This document shows positions 30,451 to 39,519 of a DNA stretch of 64,000 nucleotides, in pieces. Source of the stretch: Quatrionicoccus australiensis (GTDB lineage Bacteria > Pseudomonadota > Gammaproteobacteria > Burkholderiales > Rhodocyclaceae); the NCBI RefSeq assembly GCF_020510525.1, contig NZ_CP075188.1:1-64000 (forward strand), written 5' to 3'. Positions within the stretch are counted from its first letter, which is position 1. Every line of letters starts with the position of its first letter. The notes under the pieces are model-generated. The model saw nothing but the letters and a program-made list of their open reading frames with translations. It ran no database searches and had not been told where the DNA came from. The translations under genes were made by a program, and so were the position numbers.

Positions 30451-32579
30451 AGCGTTTCGTCGCTGCCAGCGGCGCCCTCGCGGCAGCCGTCGGCGCCATT
30501 GTCTGGTTCCTGCTGCTGATGTCGACGGCGGCGGATACGGTCATTTTTTCGCGCAATTACCCCTTGCTGATCGCCCTCAACGTCATGCTGGCGCTCGGCA
30601 TGCTCGCCCTCGTCGGCTCGCAGCTGCGCTCCTTGTGGCGCGATTACCAGGCCCAGGTTTTCGGCGCCCGCCTCAAGCTGCGCCTGATGCTGATGTTTGG
30701 CGTCATCGCCGTGTTGCCGGGCGCGCTGGTCTATGGCGTTTCCGTCCAGTTTGTGACGCGTTCGATCGAAAGCTGGTTCGACGTGCGCGTCGAGAAGGCG
30801 CTTGAGTCCGGCCTGCATCTCGGTCGTTCGGCCCTCGATTCGCTGCTCGCCGATCTTGGCGAAAAGGGACGCAGCATGGCCGCCGAACTTTCCGATATCC
30901 AGGAATTTTCCCGCCGCTCGGCCTTGCTGCGCCTGCGCGACGAAAAAGGCGTGCAGTCGGCGGCCTTGTTTTCGCTGGGTGGCCAACTGCTCTCCAGCGC
31001 AACCGGCGAACTGGGGGCCCTGCTGCCGGAATTGCCGACCCAGGCGCAGCTCAAGCAGGCGCGCAGCACGCGGGCCGTCAGTTCGGTCGAAGGCGAGGGC
31101 GGCAAGCTCTTTTTGCGCGTACTGGTGCCGGTGACGGCGCGCGACGTTTTCGAGGAACCGCGCATCCTGCAACTGATTCAGCCGGTGCCGGAAGGTCTGG
31201 CGCACGATGCCGATGCGGTGCAGGCGGTTTATCGCGATTATCAGGAGTTGCAGCTGGCCCGCGAGGGTCTGACCCGCATTTATGCCCTGACTTTGACGTT
31301 GACCGTGCTGGTTGCCCTGTTCGGGGCTTTCGCGCTGGCCTACGTGATGGCCCGCCGCCTGGTCGCGCCGCTGCACATCCTGGCCGAAGGCACGCAGGCG
31401 GTGGCGCAGGGCGACTTTTCGCCGCGCCAGGCAATCTACAGTGGCGACGAACTCGGTGTGCTGACCCAGTCCTTCAACCGGATGACCCGCCAGCTCAACG
31501 AAGCACGGCACGAAACCGAGCGCCACCGGGGCGAGCTGGAGTCGGCGCGCGGCTATCTCGAGTCGATCCTGGCCAATCTGTCGGCCGGTGTGCTGGTTTT
31601 CGACCGCCATTTCGTGCTGCGTACGGTCAACGAAGGCGCTTTGACCGTTTTGAACGATGACTTCACCGGCCTGATCGGCGAAGCCGTTGAAAACTGGCCG
31701 CGCCAGAGCATCATGGGCGAATGCATCCGTACGCATTTCTCGGCCACCGACGAAGTCGAATGGCAGGCCCAGCTTGAACTGGAGCGCCCGAACGGCATGC
31801 CGCAGGTTCTGCTGCTGCGCGGTTCGCGCCTGCCGGAAGCGAGTGGCGGCGGCGATGTCGTGGTCTTCGACGATGTGACGCGAATGATCGCCGCCCAGCG
31901 CAGTGCCGCCTGGGGCGAAGTGGCGCGCCGCCTGGCGCATGAAATCAAGAACCCGCTGACGCCGATCCAGCTCTCGGCCGAGCGCCTGCAGTTCAAGCTG
32001 GCCGGCAAGTTGCTCAACGGCGATGCCGACATGCTGGCGCGCGGCACGCAGACCATCATCAACCAGGTGCAGGCGATGAAGCGCATGGTCGATGATTTCC
32101 GCGACTATGCCCGCCTGCCGGCGCCGGAAGTCTCGCCGCTCGATCTCAACGAACTGATCGGCGAAGTGCTCGGCCTCTACGAAAGCTCGTCGGCGCGCAT
32201 CGAAACCGAACTGGCCGCCGATCTGCCGGCTGTCCTCGGCGATGCGACGCAACTGCGCCAGATCATCCACAATCTGCTGCGCAATGCCGAAGATGCGCTC
32301 GAGGAGCGTCCGGACAGCTGCATCCGGATCATTACCGAACGCCTCGGCCGCTGCGCCCGCCTGCAGATCGCCGATAACGGCCCGGGCTTCCCGGCCGAAC
32401 TGCTGCCCCGGATTTTTGAACCCTACGTCACCACCAAGGCCCGCGGTACCGGCCTTGGCCTGCCCATCGTCAAGAAAATTGTCGAAGAACACTCGGGCAG
32501 TATCGAAATCAGCAATGCACCGGAAGGCGGAGCACGAATCGACATTCGTCTGCCCCTGGTGAAGGAGGAGAGCCAATAA
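30447..32579 (+). CDS. ntrY: Nitrogen-regulation-type sensor kinase NtrY
   Basis: 710-residue membrane histidine kinase. N-terminal TM helices lie at about 7-27, 40-58 and 80-100, then an extracytoplasmic segment to about 275 and a TM at about 278-300. HAMP (about 301-355) and PAS (about 370-480) follow, then HisKA with H498 in RRLAHEIKNPLTPIQLSAERL and HATPase (DNGPGFP, GTGLGLPIV). The GTG start overlaps the previous stop (GTGA). Family role: partner of NtrX in nitrogen, redox or envelope control. Confidence 0.92.
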   Translation: MKRFVAASGALAAAVGAIVWFLLLMSTAADTVIFSRNYPLLIALNVMLALGMLALVGSQLRSLWRDYQAQVFGARLKLRLMLMFGVIAVLPGALVYGVSVQFVTRSIESWFDVRVEKALESGLHLGRSALDSLLADLGEKGRSMAAELSDIQEFSRRSALLRLRDEKGVQSAALFSLGGQLLSSATGELGALLPELPTQAQLKQARSTRAVSSVEGEGGKLFLRVLVPVTARDVFEEPRILQLIQPVPEGLAHDADAVQAVYRDYQELQLAREGLTRIYALTLTLTVLVALFGAFALAYVMARRLVAPLHILAEGTQAVAQGDFSPRQAIYSGDELGVLTQSFNRMTRQLNEARHETERHRGELESARGYLESILANLSAGVLVFDRHFVLRTVNEGALTVLNDDFTGLIGEAVENWPRQSIMGECIRTHFSATDEVEWQAQLELERPNGMPQVLLLRGSRLPEASGGGDVVVFDDVTRMIAAQRSAAWGEVARRLAHEIKNPLTPIQLSAERLQFKLAGKLLNGDADMLARGTQTIINQVQAMKRMVDDFRDYARLPAPEVSPLDLNELIGEVLGLYESSSARIETELAADLPAVLGDATQLRQIIHNLLRNAEDALEERPDSCIRIITERLGRCARLQIADNGPGFPAELLPRIFEPYVTTKARGTGLGLPIVKKIVEEHSGSIEISNAPEGGARIDIRLPLVKEESQ

Positions 32580-33844
32580 TGGCGATTATTCTGGTCGTTG
32601 ACGACGAAGTCGGCATTCGCGAACTGTTGTCGGAAATCCTGATCGACGAGGGCTACGATGTCCGCCTCGCCGAAAATGCCGCGGCGGCCCGCCGGGTGCG
32701 CGGCGAGTTGCGCCCCGATCTGGTCCTGCTCGACATCTGGATGCCCGACACCGACGGCATCTCGCTGTTGAAGGAGTGGCATGCCGGTGGCCAGCTCAAC
32801 ATGCCGGTGGTGATGATGTCGGGCCATGGCACGATCGATACGGCGGTCGAGGCGACGCGTTTCGGTGCCTTCGATTTCCTGGAAAAGCCGATTGCGCTGC
32901 AGAAGCTGCTATCCACGGTGCAGAAGGCGCTCAAGCACGATGCGCCGCCGCAACGCCCGCCACTGACCCTGGAAGCCTTCGGGCGCTCGGCCTTCATCAA
33001 GGAATTCAAGCGCCGGCTCGAACAGGCTGCCGCCAAGTCGCCGCTGCTGTTGCTCAAGGGCGCAACCGGCGGCATGGCGGAAATCTGCGCGCGCACCTTG
33101 CAGACGCCGCGCGCCCCGTGGCTGGACCTGTCCGGCATCAGCAGCGCCCTGACCCAGGAAATGCTGGAAAAGGTCAGTGGCGGCCTGCTCTTCGTGCCGG
33201 ATCTGTCGGCGCTGGGCAAGATGCAGCAAATGAACCTGTCCTATGCGGTCGACCGTCTGGAAAAGCTCAATTTGCAGCTGGTTGCCGCCACCGCCCGGCC
33301 GCTCGCCGCGCTGGGCGAAGCGGGCTGGGACGGCAAGCTGCTCACGCGGCTCGGCGAAGTCTTTGTTGCCATGCCTTCGCTGGCAGGGCACGCCGACGAG
33401 TTGCCGGAAATCGCCAGCCTGCTGCTGAGCAATTTCGTCGAACGCGGTGAAGTGCCGCCGCGGCGTTTTTCGACCGGTGCCCTCAATGCCTTGCGTACGC
33501 TGCCCTGGAAGAGCCTGCCCGATGCCAGCTGGACCGATCTCTATGTGCTGGTCCGCAACCTGGCCCTGACCGCGCTCGATGAAGACATTTCGGCCGAGGA
33601 TGTGATCCGGGTGACGCCCGAGAAGGAAGGGAACAGCCAGGAACTGATTTCGCTGCAGCCCTTGCTTGAGCAGCCACTGCGCGAAGCGCGCGATGCCTTC
33701 GAGAAGCTGTATTTCGAGCATCACCTGCGCCTCGAAGGCGGCAACATGACCAAGCTCGCCGAGCGTTCCGGCCTGGAACGTACGCACCTGTATCGCAAAC
33801 TGAAGCAGCTCGACGTCAAACTCGGCAAGCGCAGCGAGGAATAG
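32579..33844 (+). CDS. ntrX: NtrX-type response regulator with degenerate AAA domain
   Basis: 421 residues. The receiver (about 4-118) has D52 in LVLLDIWMPD. The central region (about 135-320) aligns in position with the sigma-54 AAA+ domain, but the Walker A is replaced by LLLKGATGGMAE and no GAFTGA loop is visible, so sigma-54 activation by ATP hydrolysis seems impossible. A C-terminal Fis-type HTH (about 380-415: GGNMTKLAERSGLERTHLYRKLKQL) remains. It probably acts as a DNA-binding activator or repressor with sigma-70. Its ATG overlaps the ntrY stop (TAATG). Confidence 0.88.
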   Translation: MAIILVVDDEVGIRELLSEILIDEGYDVRLAENAAAARRVRGELRPDLVLLDIWMPDTDGISLLKEWHAGGQLNMPVVMMSGHGTIDTAVEATRFGAFDFLEKPIALQKLLSTVQKALKHDAPPQRPPLTLEAFGRSAFIKEFKRRLEQAAAKSPLLLLKGATGGMAEICARTLQTPRAPWLDLSGISSALTQEMLEKVSGGLLFVPDLSALGKMQQMNLSYAVDRLEKLNLQLVAATARPLAALGEAGWDGKLLTRLGEVFVAMPSLAGHADELPEIASLLLSNFVERGEVPPRRFSTGALNALRTLPWKSLPDASWTDLYVLVRNLALTALDEDISAEDVIRVTPEKEGNSQELISLQPLLEQPLREARDAFEKLYFEHHLRLEGGNMTKLAERSGLERTHLYRKLKQLDVKLGKRSEE

Positions 33845-33880
33845 CCGGCGACGACTGCGCGGCAACCGTGACCTGATGCC

Positions 33881-33908
33881 CGGAAAGGCGGATAATGCCG
33901 CCTTTCCG
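33881..33908 (+). other. Hairpin between ntrX and hemE
   Basis: A perfect 11-bp stem CGGAAAGGCGG (33881-33891) / CCGCCTTTCCG (33898-33908) has a 6-nt loop and no T-run. It ends 20 bp before the GTG start chosen for hemE. It could be an attenuator, an RNA-processing site or a weak terminator. Confidence 0.55.
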
Positions 33909-33928
33909 AATTCATGGCGGAGTGCGAC

Positions 33929-34996
33929 GTGAGCCGACCCAAAAACGATACCTTCCTGCGTGCCCTGCTCAAGGAGCCGACCGAATACACCCCGCTCTGG
34001 CTGATGCGCCAGGCCGGTCGCTACCTGCCGGAGTACTGCGAAACCCGCAAGCGGGCCGGCAATTTCCTGAACCTGTGCAAGTCGCCGACCCTGGCCTGCG
34101 AAGTCACATTGCAGCCGCTGGCCCGTTACGACCTCGACGCGGCCATCCTTTTCTCCGACATCCTGACCGTGCCCGATGCGATGGGGCTCGGTCTCTACTT
34201 CGCCGAAGGCGAGGGCCCGCGTTTCGAGCGTCCGCTGCGCGAGGAATGGGCGATCAACAACCTGACCGCCACCGATCCCTACGAGCATCTCGGCTACGTC
34301 ATGGATGCCGTCGCCGAAATCCGCCGCGCGCTGGATAACTCGGTGCCGCTGATCGGCTTCTCCGGCAGCCCGTACACGCTCGCCTGCTACATGGTCGAAG
34401 GTCAGGGTTCGAGCGATTTCCGCCATATCAAGGGCATGATGTACAGCCGGCCGGACCTGCTGCACAAGATCCTGTCGGTAACCACCGAATCGGTGATTTC
34501 CTACCTGAATGCCCAGATCGATTCCGGTGCCCAGGCAGTGATGATTTTTGATACCTGGGGCGGTTCGCTGTCGAACGCGGCCTACCAGGAGTTCTCGCTG
34601 CAATACATGCAGCGCATCGTGGCCGGCCTGAAGAAGGAAAAGGACGGCCAGCGCATTCCGAGCATCGTATTCACCAAGAACGGTGGCCTGTGGCTGGAAA
34701 AGATCGCCGCCATCGGCTGCGATGCGGTCGGACTGGACTGGACGATCGATATCGGCGAAGCGCGTCGCCGCGTGGGCGACAAGGTCACGCTGCAGGGCAA
34801 TCTCGATCCGAACGTGCTGTTTGCCGGGCCGGAAGTCGTGGCTGCCGAGGCGAAGAAAGTGCTCGACAGCTTCGGTGCCGGCAATACCGGTCACGTTTTC
34901 AACCTCGGTCACGGCATTTCGCAATACACACCGCCGGAAAGTGTCACCGCGCTGGTTGAAACCGTGCATGCGCACAGTCGTTTATTACGTAAGTAA
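33929..34996 (+). CDS. hemE: Uroporphyrinogen decarboxylase
   Basis: Decarboxylates uroporphyrinogen III to coproporphyrinogen III in haem synthesis. 355 residues with the N-terminal signature [15 protein letters not shown] (substrate Arg pocket), the Asp of [12 protein letters not shown], and [16 protein letters not shown]. The GTG at 33929 is preferred over the ATG at 33914: GGAG lies 6 nt before it, and it yields the common start [14 protein letters not shown] 299-bp gap with DnaA boxes follows before priA. Confidence 0.97.
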   Translation: MSRPKNDTFLRALLKEPTEYTPLWLMRQAGRYLPEYCETRKRAGNFLNLCKSPTLACEVTLQPLARYDLDAAILFSDILTVPDAMGLGLYFAEGEGPRFERPLREEWAINNLTATDPYEHLGYVMDAVAEIRRALDNSVPLIGFSGSPYTLACYMVEGQGSSDFRHIKGMMYSRPDLLHKILSVTTESVISYLNAQIDSGAQAVMIFDTWGGSLSNAAYQEFSLQYMQRIVAGLKKEKDGQRIPSIVFTKNGGLWLEKIAAIGCDAVGLDWTIDIGEARRRVGDKVTLQGNLDPNVLFAGPEVVAAEAKKVLDSFGAGNTGHVFNLGHGISQYTPPESVTALVETVHAHSRLLRK

Positions 34997-35295
34997 TAGC
35001 CATAAGTAAGGGTCAAGGCGCTACTTATGCACAGTGCCTTGATCGCCGGAACAAAAAAATCCGGGAAATCGCTTGACAGGATGATTATTGTCCAAGTTGA
35101 TGAATTTAAAGGGGTTTGTGTTTTGCCCATTATTGCGGCGAAGTGACAAATCCCTTTGCTGACCACTACTTAGCGCAAACATCCAGAAGAAATCCACAAA
35201 GTTATCCACAGCTTTTGTGGGTAAGATAAAAACCTTGTCTCTGGCAAGGTTTTCCCCAGGAAAACCGGAGAAATTTCGGCTCTCGCCGTTGATCC
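34997..35295. promoter_or_regulatory. hemE–priA intergenic region with inverted repeats and DnaA boxes
   Basis: Two mutually exclusive inverted repeats follow hemE: CATAAGTA at 35001-35008 with TACTTATG at 35022-35029, and TCAAGGCGCT at 35013-35022 with AGTGCCTTGA at 35033-35042. The rest is unusually AT-rich for this genome. TTGACA at 35073-35078 could be a -35 element, but no good -10 is evident. DnaA boxes at 35190-35224 precede priA. I see no gene here. Confidence 0.6.
35190..35224. promoter_or_regulatory. DnaA-box cluster upstream of priA
   Basis: A perfect DnaA box TTATCCACA lies at 35202-35210. It is flanked by AAATCCACA (35190-35198, two mismatches) and, on the minus strand, by TTACCCACA (35216-35224, one mismatch). 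The cluster sits 71 bp before the priA start, a promoter-like position. Confidence 0.7.
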
Positions 35296-37278
35296 ATGCC
35301 CGTCTTACGCGTCGCCCTCGATTTGCCCCTGCACCGGCTGTTCGATTATGTCGCGGCCGAGGCGTCGACCGCTGACGTTGGCCTGCGCGTGCGCGTGCCC
35401 TTCGGGCGCGGCGAAAAAATCGGCATCATCGTCGAGGTTGCGGCGGGCAGCGACTGGCCGCTTGAGCAGTTGAAGGTGGCCGGCGAGATCCTGCGCGACG
35501 TGCCGCCCTTGCCGGCCGATTTCCTGCGTTTGTGCGAGTTTGCCAGCAGCTATTACCAGGCGGCCTACGGCGAGGTATTGCTGCAGGCCTTGCCGGCCGG
35601 TCTCAAGCGCCTCGATCCGCCGACCCGGCGCAATGCGCGTCCGGTCAAAATCACGGAAAGCGTGCCCCGACCCGAGTTGACCGGTGAGCAAGCGGTTGCC
35701 GTCGAGGCGATCGACCCGGCCGCCGGCTTTGCCGCGCATCTGCTGCACGGTGTGACCGGCAGCGGCAAGACCGAGGTTTATCTGCGCCTGATCGAGCGCA
35801 CGCTGGCCGCCGGCCAGCAGGTGCTGCTGCTGGTCCCGGAAATCAACCTGACGCCGCAGCTCGAAGGCCGGGTGCGGGCGCGTTTTCCCGATACCGGCGT
35901 CGTTTCGCTGCACAGCGAACTGGCCGAAGCCGCGCGCGAGCGCAACTGGCGGGCGGCCTTTGCCGGCGAGGCGAGCATCGTGCTCGGCACGCGCCTGGCG
36001 ATTTTCACGCCGCTGCCGCGCCTCGGGCTGATCATCATTGACGAGGAGCACGATTCCTCGTTCAAGCAGCAGGACGGCATGCGCTATTCGGCGCGCGATG
36101 TCGGCGTCTTTCGCGCCCGCCAGCTTGGCATTCCGATTTTGCTTGGCTCGGCGACGCCGTCGCTGGAGTCCTGGGCCAACGCGCAGGGTACGCGCTACAA
36201 CCTGCTGACACTCAAGGAGCGGGCCAATCCGGAAGCCTCGCTGCCAACGGTCCACGTGCTGGATACGCGCAAAATGGTCTTGCAGGAAGGCGTCAGTGCG
36301 GCGCTGGTGGCCGGCATCCGCGACCGCCTGGCGCGCGGCGAGCAGAGCCTGGTCTTCCTCAACCGGCGCGGTTATGCGCCGGTGCTGGCCTGTCCGGCCT
36401 GCGGCTGGGTGTCGCGCTGCACGCGCTGCGCCGCCAACATGGTGCTGCACCTCGCCGACCGCCGCTTGCGTTGCCATCATTGCGGCTGCGAGCATCGCAT
36501 CCCCAAGAGTTGCCCGACCTGCGGCAATCAGGACATCCATCCTTTCGGTCGCGGTACGCAGCGCCTTGAAGGCTGGTTGCGCGAAACCTTCCCGGAGGCG
36601 CGCATCCTGCGTGTCGATCGCGATTCGGTGAAAAGCCGCAAGCAGTGGGAAGCCATCCTCGAACGCATCCACGGCGGCGAAGCCGACATCCTGGTCGGCA
36701 CGCAGATGCTGGCCAAAGGCCACGATTTCCCCAAGCTGACCCTGGTCGGTGTGCTCGGTGCCGATTCGGCCCTCTTTGCCGCCGACTGGCGTGCGCCGGA
36801 GCGCCTGTTCGCGCAGTTGATGCAGGTCGCCGGCCGCGCCGGTCGCGCCGAACTGAAGGGTGAGGTGCTGATCCAGACGCAGTATCCGGATCATTCGCTG
36901 TACGCGGCGCTGGTCAAGCACGATTACCCGGGCTTTGCCGCGACCCTGCTCAAGGAGCGCGAGCAGGCCGGTTTCCCGCCCTATGCCTTCCAGGCCATGC
37001 TGCGCGCTGAAGCACCGCTGATGGCCGACGCCATCGCCTTCCTGACCACGGCGGCCAGTCTGCCGGTGGTCGCCGAGCACGGCAATATCCTGGTGTTCGA
37101 TCCGATCCCGATGAAAATGGCGCGCCTGGCCAATCTCGAACGCGGCCAACTGCTCGTCGAATCGCATTCCCGGCCTGCCATGCAGGCCTTCCTGCCAGCC
37201 TGGCGGGAAGCCGTTGAAGGCATCAAGGCGCCGGCGAAATTGCGCTGGCATATCGAAGTCGACCCCTACGAATTCTGA
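35296..37278 (+). CDS. priA: Primosomal protein N' (replication restart helicase PriA)
   Basis: 3'-5' helicase that restarts stalled forks. 660 residues, somewhat shorter than the 732 of E. coli. The N-terminal fork-binding domain (VLRVALDLPLHRLFDYVA) is followed by Walker A GVTGSGKTEVY (about 152-162), DEEHDSSFKQ, and a zinc-binding insert with eight cysteines (CPACGWVSRCTRC...CHHCGC...CPTCGN, about 368-415). The helicase C-domain has GTQMLAKGHDFP and QVAGRAGRA. DnaA boxes upstream suggest coordination with the initiation cycle. Confidence 0.97.
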   Translation: MPVLRVALDLPLHRLFDYVAAEASTADVGLRVRVPFGRGEKIGIIVEVAAGSDWPLEQLKVAGEILRDVPPLPADFLRLCEFASSYYQAAYGEVLLQALPAGLKRLDPPTRRNARPVKITESVPRPELTGEQAVAVEAIDPAAGFAAHLLHGVTGSGKTEVYLRLIERTLAAGQQVLLLVPEINLTPQLEGRVRARFPDTGVVSLHSELAEAARERNWRAAFAGEASIVLGTRLAIFTPLPRLGLIIIDEEHDSSFKQQDGMRYSARDVGVFRARQLGIPILLGSATPSLESWANAQGTRYNLLTLKERANPEASLPTVHVLDTRKMVLQEGVSAALVAGIRDRLARGEQSLVFLNRRGYAPVLACPACGWVSRCTRCAANMVLHLADRRLRCHHCGCEHRIPKSCPTCGNQDIHPFGRGTQRLEGWLRETFPEARILRVDRDSVKSRKQWEAILERIHGGEADILVGTQMLAKGHDFPKLTLVGVLGADSALFAADWRAPERLFAQLMQVAGRAGRAELKGEVLIQTQYPDHSLYAALVKHDYPGFAATLLKEREQAGFPPYAFQAMLRAEAPLMADAIAFLTTAASLPVVAEHGNILVFDPIPMKMARLANLERGQLLVESHSRPAMQAFLPAWREAVEGIKAPAKLRWHIEVDPYEF

Positions 37279-37329
37279 CCGGCACGACCCTTGCGGATAG
37301 ATGCACCCAAACCACTCAAGGAGGGTGTC

Positions 37330-38331
37330 ATGCGTATCCAGGAATCGAACGTTCAACTCTCGGCCAATCACGAGGCCAGTCGCAGTCAAACCAGCGAAAC
37401 GACCATGTATACGGACTTTCGCGCCTTGTTCAAGAGCCTCGTGGCGGTCCCGGACGAAGGCGAGGCGGCTGTGCGCCAGCGCGTGCAGAAAATGCTGCAG
37501 TCGCTGGTCGACGCCATTCTTGCCGCGATCGATGGCAAGAAATGCAGTGACGATCTTGCCGCCGGCAAGGATTTGCCGGCCGCGGCGGCAAGTACGGCAA
37601 GCTCGCCGCCAGCCGGCCGCACTGCGGAAATCACCTGGCAGCGCACGGTGTGTGAAACCGTTTCCGAGTCGGAGCGGACCAATGTCTGCGGTAGCGGCAA
37701 GGTGAAAACCTGCGATGGCCGGGCGATAGACTTCGACTTCTCGCTCGCTCTTTCCCGTGATTACCAGAGCACGAAGACGAGCAGTGAATCCGGCAGCATC
37801 GCGTTGCGCGACCCGCTGGTGCTCAGCTTTTCCGGCAATTCCTGCGAGTTGACCGATGAGCGCCTGAGCTTCGACCTGAATGCCGATGGTGTCGCCGAGC
37901 AGATTCCCGGTCTGGGTGCCGCCAGTTGCTTCCTGGTCTTCGACCGTAACGGCAACGGCAAGGCCGACAACGGCAGCGAGTTGTTCGGCGTCGCCAGTGG
38001 TAACGGCTTTGCCGATCTTGCCAAGCTCGACAGCGACCACAACGGCTGGATAGACGAGGCGGACCCGGCCTGGAGCCAGCTTGGCCTGTGGTCGGGCAAG
38101 GACTACCAGACGCTGGGCGAAGGTGGGGTCGGCGCGCTGTACACCGGCGCGGTCGACGCGCCGTTTTCACTCAAAACCAGGGACAACGAACTGCTCGGCC
38201 AGATCCGCGCGGCTGGTGTCTATCTATCCGAAGCGGGTGAGGTGGGTAACCTGCAGCAGGTCGATTTGGCCGTTTCAGGCGCGTCGACCGCCCAGGAACA
38301 GCCAGAGCAGGGCCAGCAACTGGCCGCCTAG
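37330..38331 (+). CDS. Protein with EF-hand-like calcium loops, unknown function
   Basis: 333 residues from the ATG at 37330, which has GGAGGG just upstream. A helical N-terminal part (about 25-75) precedes an Ala/Ser/Pro linker and a Cys-containing stretch. The C-terminal domain has Asp-rich loops FDLNADGVAE (about 181-190), DRNGNGKADNGSE (205-217) and DSDHNGWIDEAD (234-245). The last matches the canonical EF-hand spacing exactly. No signal peptide or transmembrane helix is visible, so secretion, if any, would be non-Sec. The 3' end overlaps the convergent MFS gene by 57 bp. I cannot name a family. Confidence 0.72.
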   Translation: MRIQESNVQLSANHEASRSQTSETTMYTDFRALFKSLVAVPDEGEAAVRQRVQKMLQSLVDAILAAIDGKKCSDDLAAGKDLPAAAASTASSPPAGRTAEITWQRTVCETVSESERTNVCGSGKVKTCDGRAIDFDFSLALSRDYQSTKTSSESGSIALRDPLVLSFSGNSCELTDERLSFDLNADGVAEQIPGLGAASCFLVFDRNGNGKADNGSELFGVASGNGFADLAKLDSDHNGWIDEADPAWSQLGLWSGKDYQTLGEGGVGALYTGAVDAPFSLKTRDNELLGQIRAAGVYLSEAGEVGNLQQVDLAVSGASTAQEQPEQGQQLAA

Positions 38332-39501
38332 CAGGCTGAAAAAGGCGGCGCGGAAGGCCGCGTCGCCTGCCCAGCCGGCTGCCTGCAGGTTGTCGACGAG
38401 AATGCCGATGCCCCATTGCAGGCCGAAAGCGCCGGCAAAAACGAGCAGGTTGAGCGCCGTGTTGGCGCGCCCGGAAAGTGCCGGCGGAAATGCCTGGGCG
38501 ACCAGCGAGTAGGAGATGTTGGACAGCGAGAAGCAGGCACCGAGGACCGGCCACAACAAGCCACCGGCCAGCGTCGGCTGGGCGCTGATCAGGGCGAAGC
38601 AGGCGAGGGCGAGCAACATGGCGCCGAGGTAGAGCTTGTCGAGCGCGATACCGCGGTGTACCAGGCGCGTCGCGAAAAATCCCATGAACAGGAAACCGGC
38701 CAGCATGGCACCGCTGATCAGCGTCAGGCGATAGGCGATGCCGGTACTCTCCAGTCCTTCGAGCACGCTCATCCAGCGCGATGCCCATAGCCCCTGCACG
38801 GCCATGAAGCCGCCGGTGAAGAAGAAGCCCATCGGCGCATAGCGCCAGAAATGCCGGCTGGCGAAAATGCTGCGTACGCCGGCCATTTGCGCGGCAAAAC
38901 CGCCGGCCTGCTTTTCTTCACCGGCCTTGTCGGGAACCAGGAACCAGAGCAGGGCGGCGACGAGCAGGGTGGTTGCGGCCAGGCCGAGGGCGATCTCGCG
39001 CCAGCTGGCAAAGCCGAGTGCCAGCTCAAGCGGCTTCGATGCGGCCAGTGCGCCGAGGCCGCCGGAGGCCATGATCCAGCCGGTCAGCGAGGCCTGGCGC
39101 TCGGGCGGAAACCATTGGCTGAAGGCCTTGAACGATGCCATCAGGCAGGCCGAGACGCCGAGCCCGATCAGGGCGCGACCGCTGGCCAGGCCGGTCAGCG
39201 TGTCTGAGAGCCCAAAGACGGCAGCGCCGGCGGCGGCGAGCAGAAGCAGGCCAGCCTCGACGCGGCGCGGTCCGAAGCGGTCGAGCAGCATGCCAAGCGG
39301 CAACTGGGCGGCACCAAAGGCGAGAAAATAGGTGCTGGTCAGCAGGCCGAGCGCGTTGTCGCCGAGCGCCAGCTCACGCGCCAGTACCGGGCCGATCACC
39401 GCATTGGCGGTGCGGAACAGGTAGGACAGGAAATAACCCGCGGCAAAGGGCAGGAAGAGGCTGATCCACAGCCGGCGTTGCTCTGTCTGATTCATGCTCA
39501 T
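38275..39501 (-). CDS. Major facilitator superfamily transporter
   Basis: 408 residues and about 12 hydrophobic helices. The MFS loop 2-3 signature is seen as GMLLDRFGPRRVE, and the first helices contain FAAGYFLSYLFRTANAVIGPVLARE. The substrate is not deducible. The ATG at 39501 (MSMNQTEQRR) is chosen; a second Met lies two codons on. A parS-like site occupies the bases immediately 5' of the start, where a ribosome site would lie. Located 7 bp after the MOSC gene, probably in one operon. Confidence 0.82.
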   Translation of the reverse strand: MSMNQTEQRRLWISLFLPFAAGYFLSYLFRTANAVIGPVLARELALGDNALGLLTSTYFLAFGAAQLPLGMLLDRFGPRRVEAGLLLLAAAGAAVFGLSDTLTGLASGRALIGLGVSACLMASFKAFSQWFPPERQASLTGWIMASGGLGALAASKPLELALGFASWREIALGLAATTLLVAALLWFLVPDKAGEEKQAGGFAAQMAGVRSIFASRHFWRYAPMGFFFTGGFMAVQGLWASRWMSVLEGLESTGIAYRLTLISGAMLAGFLFMGFFATRLVHRGIALDKLYLGAMLLALACFALISAQPTLAGGLLWPVLGACFSLSNISYSLVAQAFPPALSGRANTALNLLVFAGAFGLQWGIGILVDNLQAAGWAGDAAFRAAFFSLLGGQLLALLWLFLGGRRA

Positions 39502-39505
39502 TCGG

Positions 39506-39519
39506 GTTTCACGTGGAAC
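39506..39519. other. parS-like site 3
   Basis: GTTTCACGTGGAAC is the same one-mismatch variant as at 2716. It spans the stop codon of the MOSC gene and ends 5 bp from the MFS start, so ParB binding here could also affect translation or transcription of that pair. Confidence 0.75.

Noticed and set aside
30297..34975. Long minus-strand frames (759 and 688 codons) across ntrY, ntrX and hemE
   Set aside because: All three plus-strand genes have complete domain signatures and coupled starts; the antisense frames do not.
35073..35101. Possible sigma-70 promoter with TTGACA in the hemE–priA gap
   Set aside because: No acceptable -10 hexamer at 16-18 bp spacing.
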